Assembly: GCA_025529335.1 (NCBI GenBank)
Contig: JAMYHX010000122.1
Location: forward strand, 28,754 to 92,753
Length of the DNA stretch: 64,000 bases
Direction of reading: 5' to 3'
Origin: Rhizopus sp. PT2906
Lineage: Eukaryota; Mucoromycota; Mucoromycetes; Mucorales; Rhizopodaceae
Below the pieces are notes generated by a model. It did not search any database, was not told the DNA's origin, and worked only from the letters and a program-made list of their open reading frames with translations. The translations under genes were made by a program, and so were the position numbers. Positions within the stretch are counted from its first letter, which is position 1. Each line of letters begins with the position of its first letter. Positions 58,745-64,000 of the stretch are shown one piece after another.

Positions 58745-61700
58745 TTGATAATGCAAAGTAAAAAAGCAGAAGAGGAAAGGAAGTGAGAAAGAAAAAGAAA
58801 AGAGAGAGAGAGAGAGAAAAGCTTAAAGGAACAAGCTTATTTATATATGTAGATCTTTGAGTCTTTTTTTTTCATTTCCTTTTTAGAAAGCATCGAAAAA
58901 GGCGTGTGTACATTGCAGTGTGCCAAGCTGCACATTCAGAGACAGAGGAGATCAAAATAAAAGATTACCACCATATTTGTCTGTGAGCCCTTTTTGCGAT
59001 TCCTTACTAGGTCTTTTATCTGACAAACGGCTGGTGATACAACAACGAATACTTTGATCTGGTCCTTTCTTCTCTCTCTCACTCTTGCCTCTAATTTTTG
59101 TTCAATCATATTTAATATGCGCCGACGTATGCCATTTTCTATTCTATTCTATTTCACAAGATCTGATATATCAGCTATAGTAATCAAACCAATAAAAAAT
59201 ACACTCATTGTTCCTTATATTCAATCTGACATTTTTTTACACTTCAAAGCAAGTAACGTTACACACAAATTTCCTTTCTTGTAGATCAAGCCAATAGCTT
59301 TTAAGCCTCATAATAGCTCTACGTTACGCCAATCAAGGGAGTGAGCGATTTTTTTACACCTCTCTCTCTCTCTTTTTCTCTGTTTCCAGATTAGACTTGT
59401 TTTGTTTTACTGCTAAATTAACCTTCATCTAAAGTGGCTTTGTTACATCTTTGATCGCAGTTTCAATCCTTACTTTACGCTGTAGGATTTTAGGATATTC
59501 CACATCATGAATGAAACGTGTAGCGTTTATTTTCTCTCATGTTTAGTCCTTTTTTGATGATGAAACACTTCCTTAATGAGTCTTACTTTAAATGACACAA
59601 AGATCAACATGATACACTTTCATTTTTGTTTCAAGCAAAAATGAGTATAATACCTGTTTTATAGGTCACAGCATCATGTGAACTAAACACGTTCAATGCA
59701 CAGATTCATTCACATACACTGACGTAAAGAAAAAATGGTATTGTTGATAACGGCCATAGAAGAATAAATGGTAATCATTCAGATTATTCACTTTCATCAG
59801 CTTCCTTTATTGCCTCTTCTGTTATCCTTTACTGATGCTTCCCATCCTTTGAATGATCTTTACATAATTGACAAGTACGCGTGCTTAACGTTTTGAGTCT
59901 CCCCTTCCTTTATCATTGGCTTGTCTCGCTGGGTTACTGGATCTGATTTAAGAATAAATGGTGAGAATAGTACTTTTTATTAACCTCAGTCTCCTCCTAT
60001 AACTCTGATCCAAAGTGGTACATTTGCGCAAATAAAAAATGATCAGTCTTGCCATTTTTTAATAGCTGATACTTTTGGCTATTAGACATGACGTGTATCC
60101 GTTTATGCATCAGGTGAGGAAATCCAATGAGCATATCAACAAGAATAAACAGATAACACGACACCTTGTGTTTGTTTGCTTTTCTAAACTGAGTAAAATT
60201 TTGATTCTTGTCGGCTTATCAGCGGCCATTTGTTCAGCTATGTTTTAAACAAATTGCTAAAGGATAAAGAATAATAAATGTATAGCTTATATAGCAGTGT
60301 TTGCTCTAACGATGGATATTTTTCCACTACTTTCTCGTTAAAAGCTGTAAACTGCATACTGAGAATTGTTTTTAGCGAAATCGAAACAGTCTTGTCTAGA
60401 ATAATGAATATAAACAGCTCTTTGCCTTTCATAAAGAGGTCAATCTCAGAATAGTGTCACTACTAAGCCTTGTAATAGATTTTGATATGCGCAGTTGTCT
60501 TACCACTTTACCCTTCCTTTTGTTTTAGTTTAAATAAGACAGGGAGAGAATGCTGTGAATGCATTGTTGTTATTTTCATCTGATATTGTTTATAAACTGA
60601 ATATTTGTTACTCTTAAGACAACGTTTTATTAAATAGTTGAATGGCTGCAACACTTGGAAACAACACTTTTAAAAACAAATATGGCCAAAATCTCTGTAG
60701 ATTATATTCTACCACACCTTACGATTAAAGAAATTGCAAGATTAAGATATACGGATGCCCTTTGCCTCACAAGCAAAAACGGCAATCATTGAGTATAAAT
60801 AAAAGAACCGAAAGACACCTGCAGAGGATAATCAGAAAGAACCTTTTCACACCTTATCAAGAAATAAAGTAAGCAAAATTGGATGTTTCCGTTTGTATTG
60901 ACCTTTGGCCTTATGTTGCTTGACTTGACTTCAAATCGTACAAGAACATCCTATAAAACCAGTTTGACAGCAAGACACTACAAAGTAGGTGTCCGATATC
61001 TGATATAAAATTAGAAGGCTGTGATGATGCTTATACATATATTTGAGTGCATTGCCCTATATGGCTTCAATCGGGGAAATTAATGGTTATTTTGTTGAAG
61101 TGGGTATAAACGTTTTCGGTTTTGAGATGAAGAAAAGATTTGACTAAAACTTGATGTATTGATAATTGGAATATATTGGTCAATATGACACACATTGACT
61201 GAGGGAACGCAAAGTCTCTCAAAGACAGCAAGGATAAGTAACAAAAGAGGAGCATCTATCACCCATTTAGTCAAATCTTGCAGGTAGTTCTGTAATATTC
61301 CATTGGAGTTATTATCAAATCGATATTCTAATAGATCATCAAAAAGGTTGTCTTTTTTTTTTCATTCGTCAAGCTTGAAAGTAGTTCTCTTCGGTTTTTG
61401 CATTCATCTATAATCTCTTTATAGGCTGATAGATTAAATTACTGCTCAAGAGATTGACGTTGCGCGACAAGCACAATTTCATCCACTCCATATCTTTGCA
61501 GTTCATTTTTAATTGACATACAAAACTTATTCATGTTTTTTATGGTAGTCTCGCATATTTTACTCTTGTGAAAAAGAGTGAAGAGTAAAAAGTGATAAAG
61601 AAGAAACGTCGTCTTTATTTTTGGACGAAACGTTAGTAACCCCGGCTGTAAACCAAGTTACAGACTTGATTCGACCATTTTATTATATGCAAAATATACA

Positions 61701-62281
61701 GGTTCTTGGTCCAAACTAAAGTGAAGAGATACGGTACTGTATTTTTATTAATTATTGACATTAATTTTATAAAATGTTGTCATAAAATAATAAAATTATT
61801 TGCGTAAAAAGACGACAAAGAAAAATATGTTTGAATAAAACGACATCATGTCAAAAGAGAGAGAGAGAGAGATAATGAGTATATGTAGAAAAAAGAGAGA
61901 AACATATGTTAGTATTAGAGCATATATCCTAATATTAGTCTTACTTACCACCGAAGTGCATTCTGGGGAGGGTAGCGATAACTACCCAGGATAGTTTAAA
62001 CAAAAAAAAAAGGAACGGAGGACAGAGAGAACCCAGAGCACAAGAAGAGGCAATTGGGAGAACGTTCCAGATATACACGCCAGAGAGCAAAGAGGGTGGG
62101 ACAAGCGGGTCAGAGCAAGGACCATGAGGACAGGCTAGTTTTCACTTGTGAATCTTTGAACACTCAGAGAGATACTTGATAACTGCTGTAAAGAAGGATC
62201 GGATACCTGGAACAAAGAAATCGTATCAAATAGGAGCAATCTATACTGTGATTATTCAAGAATATGCATTGTCAAGTATGA
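58745..62281. other. Gene desert upstream of the ATPase
   Basis: 3.5 kb of AT-rich DNA with no convincing gene on either strand. It includes simple runs ((GA)n near 58802-58816, CT runs near 59360-59380, (AG)n near 61857-61871) and scattered frames under 80 codons. Two short frames have mildly protein-like character: 60682-60792 plus, and 61439-61534 minus. The left part must hold the ATPase promoter. The right part abuts a decayed nuclease gene, so the region may include old element debris. Confidence 0.5.
61970..61987. repeat. Hairpin GGGTAG-CGATAA-CTACCC
   Basis: Perfect 6-bp arms with a 6-nt loop, in a locally GC-rich patch (CTGGGGAGGGTAG...CTACCCAGG) about 300 bp beyond the 3' end of the broken nuclease gene. 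It could be part of a transposon end or guide-RNA-like scaffold, or chance. Confidence 0.35.
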
Positions 62282-64000
62282 CTACATGTTGTCTGTGACT
62301 TTTCTATTCTGAACAAGGTATGCCTTCGTCTCACGATGGCGATAACCTTTCATAAAATCAAAAATCCTACAAGATACAAAACGATAAGTATAACAAACAA
62401 GGCCACTCAAATACTTACTTTTCTCGGTTTCTACCGATCACCCTCAAGTACTTCAGAAGTTCATTACTATTGACAGAGCCCACTGTTGGAATCTCACTGT
62501 ATACCTCTTGTATACCTGCCGCCTCTCTGTTTTTCAACTCATTCTTTCTTGCCCACTCAAAGCCCGAGCGCATCCTAATGAATCGTCAGTAAAAGTTTTT
62601 TTTTGGCATTAAACAGAAGATTATATAAACTAGCGTATACTTACTTGTATTCGGCATTGCTGAACTTTGTAGTTTTTTCTTTAACTGTCTACTTATCTAC
62701 AATTTCAGAAGCTGAGCAATCCGTCGTAACAAATATGTCTCTATGGCCTATGTATATTGTAAGTATTACTTGATATTTTCAAAATAATGTTCATACCTGG
62801 GTCCAGGCCAATTATTCTATCGTTCAGCGCGATGCCCGTAGGCTCTTTCTTCAAAGGATACAGCCCTTTGCGCCAGTTGGTAAGATTAACCTTTCTTTTC
62901 ATAAAGTTCATTTCGCTGTCGTCTTGCGGAATTTGTTCTGTTTGAAGCATTGATCAATATTTGAAGTATATAAAAAGGTTGTTTCATTACCTATGGCTTT
63001 CTTTATGAACAAAATTATCACCATGTGCCCATCGGTTTTCCATCCGTAATCCAACCTGGCACATGGTTGGCTTCCTTTAATAGATTTATAATTAAGAATG
63101 ATGAATAAGTTACTATTAAAGCAACAGTATAAACATACCTTGGCTGGCGCTGCTTCTCTTCTTCTGTATGTGGTCCAAGTTGAACAGTGTTTCCCACAAG
63201 TTGTTTTTCCAAACAATATCTTCGTAATGGTCCTCAAAGCTTGTTGGCCTCATCAATGCCGGAATATGCTGTATAACAGCTACTGTTAGTAAATCACACA
63301 ACTGGATATTACAGAATAGGAATACCCTTTTCTCTTCAAAGCTATACTCCTCAGTATATACTTGTTGAGGAATTTTTAGGCCAGCGTTGAAACATCTCTC
63401 GAGGACACCATGCATTGCATGAACACCGCTTAGCGGCACAAACACTATCAAAAGTTGTTGTCGTTAATAACTTTTGATAATATTCATATATGACTTACGC
63501 ATGTTATTGCTTGGTCTAGGCATAACATGCCAAGTCTTGATCTTTAATTCCGGCTTTGATATTGCTTCTTTTAGTAGCTCTGCACAAAAGCGTACAAGCT
63601 TCGCAGAGTTGTTTTTGGCATATGTATAATCAGAAATTGATTCAAAGGTATCATTGTTAAATACATCTTTATATATGCCAAGTATTTTGCTAGATAAGAT
63701 AATAATTTCGCATTTAGAAGCCTTTTTTTATAATATACTTGTATTGTGATTCAAATCTTTCTAGTTCAATATTGGCATCCTTGTATTCTTTGTAGAGCTC
63801 GATGCTTTTAGCAACTTTGGTTACTAATAGATTACTGTAAGATGACACAGTATAAAAGGTAAGATATTGACTCACCAATGGTTCTAGGATTAAATGATTG
63901 GTTTGTACTTTCCCTAAGACCTTGAAGGAACCCCAAAAGGACTCGAAATATGTACAAGTTTACATTTTGTGTAAGATGCAGAGAAATATCTTCAAAACAA
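62282..64000 (-). pseudogene. Decayed TnpB/Fanzor-like RuvC nuclease gene (5' end outside window, 3' truncated)
   Basis: Nine exon-like blocks join in phase on the minus strand: >64000-63876, 63823-63739, 63689-63499, 63444-63139, 63074-62991, 62937-62797, 62747-62645, 62574-62419 and 62366-62282. The middle has LDYGWKTDGHMVIILFIKK, like the TDG strand before the RuvC core of TnpB/Fanzor proteins. It is followed by RIIGLDPGHRDIFVT, a RuvC-I-like motif with its Asp. The IQEVYSEIPTVGSVNS...YLRVIGRNREKIFDFM segment resembles what follows RuvC-I in fungal copies. A TAG (62691-62689) interrupts the frame after VDK, although the frame continues beyond it. A second stop (62284-62282) ends the sequence before any RuvC-II, zinc-ribbon or RuvC-III motif. 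I therefore call it a pseudogene. The family call rests on motif recall and needs a profile search. Confidence 0.6.

Noticed and set aside
59054..59284. 76-codon plus-strand frame upstream of the ATPase
   Set aside because: Low-complexity hydrophobic translation of CT-rich DNA; no support.

Overview
The window is a gene-dense stretch of a fungal nuclear genome, most likely an early-diverging fungus of the Mucoromycota (Mucorales-like). The evidence is AT-rich intergenic DNA, many spliceosomal introns of about 45-110 nt with GTAAGT-like donors and short branch-acceptor tails, very short gene spacing, and fungal signature proteins. These include a myosin-chitin synthase, a Skn7-type HSF/response regulator, Met2, a Mit1-like CHD remodeller and a P2C-type Na+/K+-ATPase, which in fungi is mainly known from early-diverging lineages. 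I built the gene models by hand by joining reading frames across splice sites. Nearly all junctions keep phase, but none has been tested against transcripts or databases.

Layout. 1-3.4 kb: 5' two-thirds of a class V chitin synthase (minus). 4.6-9.5 kb: PHD/chromo/SNF2 remodeller (plus). 10.1-15.9 kb: GDP-mannose pyrophosphorylase, a DUF7137 membrane protein, a peptide:N-glycanase fused to an L-type-lectin-like domain, and an Alr4036-type flavoprotein (all minus). 16.3-19.7 kb: SIN3 (plus). 20.2-23.8 kb: zinc alcohol dehydrogenase and Ski8 (minus). 24.7-27.4 kb: an orphan membrane protein and PEX13 (plus). 27.5-31 kb: Skn7 and SF3B4/Hsh49 (minus). 31.7-34.3 kb: a membrane-anchored coiled-coil protein and eIF3j (plus). 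34.6-39.3 kb: a secreted subtilase and Met2 (minus). 39.6-43.4 kb: phosphoglycerate dehydrogenase, an orphan and MFAP1 (plus). 43.6-46.7 kb: Rpn1 (minus). 47.5-49.1 kb: RPL10 and a two-TM orphan (plus). 49.2-53.9 kb: an E2-variant of the AKTIP type, a GH5 glycosidase and a PTPMT1-like phosphatase (minus). 54.0-55.0 kb: an HP1-like protein (plus). 55.2-58.7 kb: P2C ATPase (minus). 58.7-62.3 kb is a gene desert. 62.3-64 kb is a decayed TnpB/Fanzor-like RuvC nuclease gene, cut by the window edge.

Most genes are housekeeping functions and do not form a cluster. Chromatin (Mit1-like, SIN3, HP1-like), protein and glycan quality control (PNGase, Rpn1, mannose activation), RNA processing (SF3B4, MFAP1, Ski8) and amino-acid synthesis (Met2 and Ser3, head to head) are all present. 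The most unusual items are the PNGase-lectin fusion, the broken Fanzor-like gene with a hairpin beyond its 3' end, two GC-AG introns, a 74-bp divergent promoter, and two introns that keep the reading frame open and would be missed by naive annotation.
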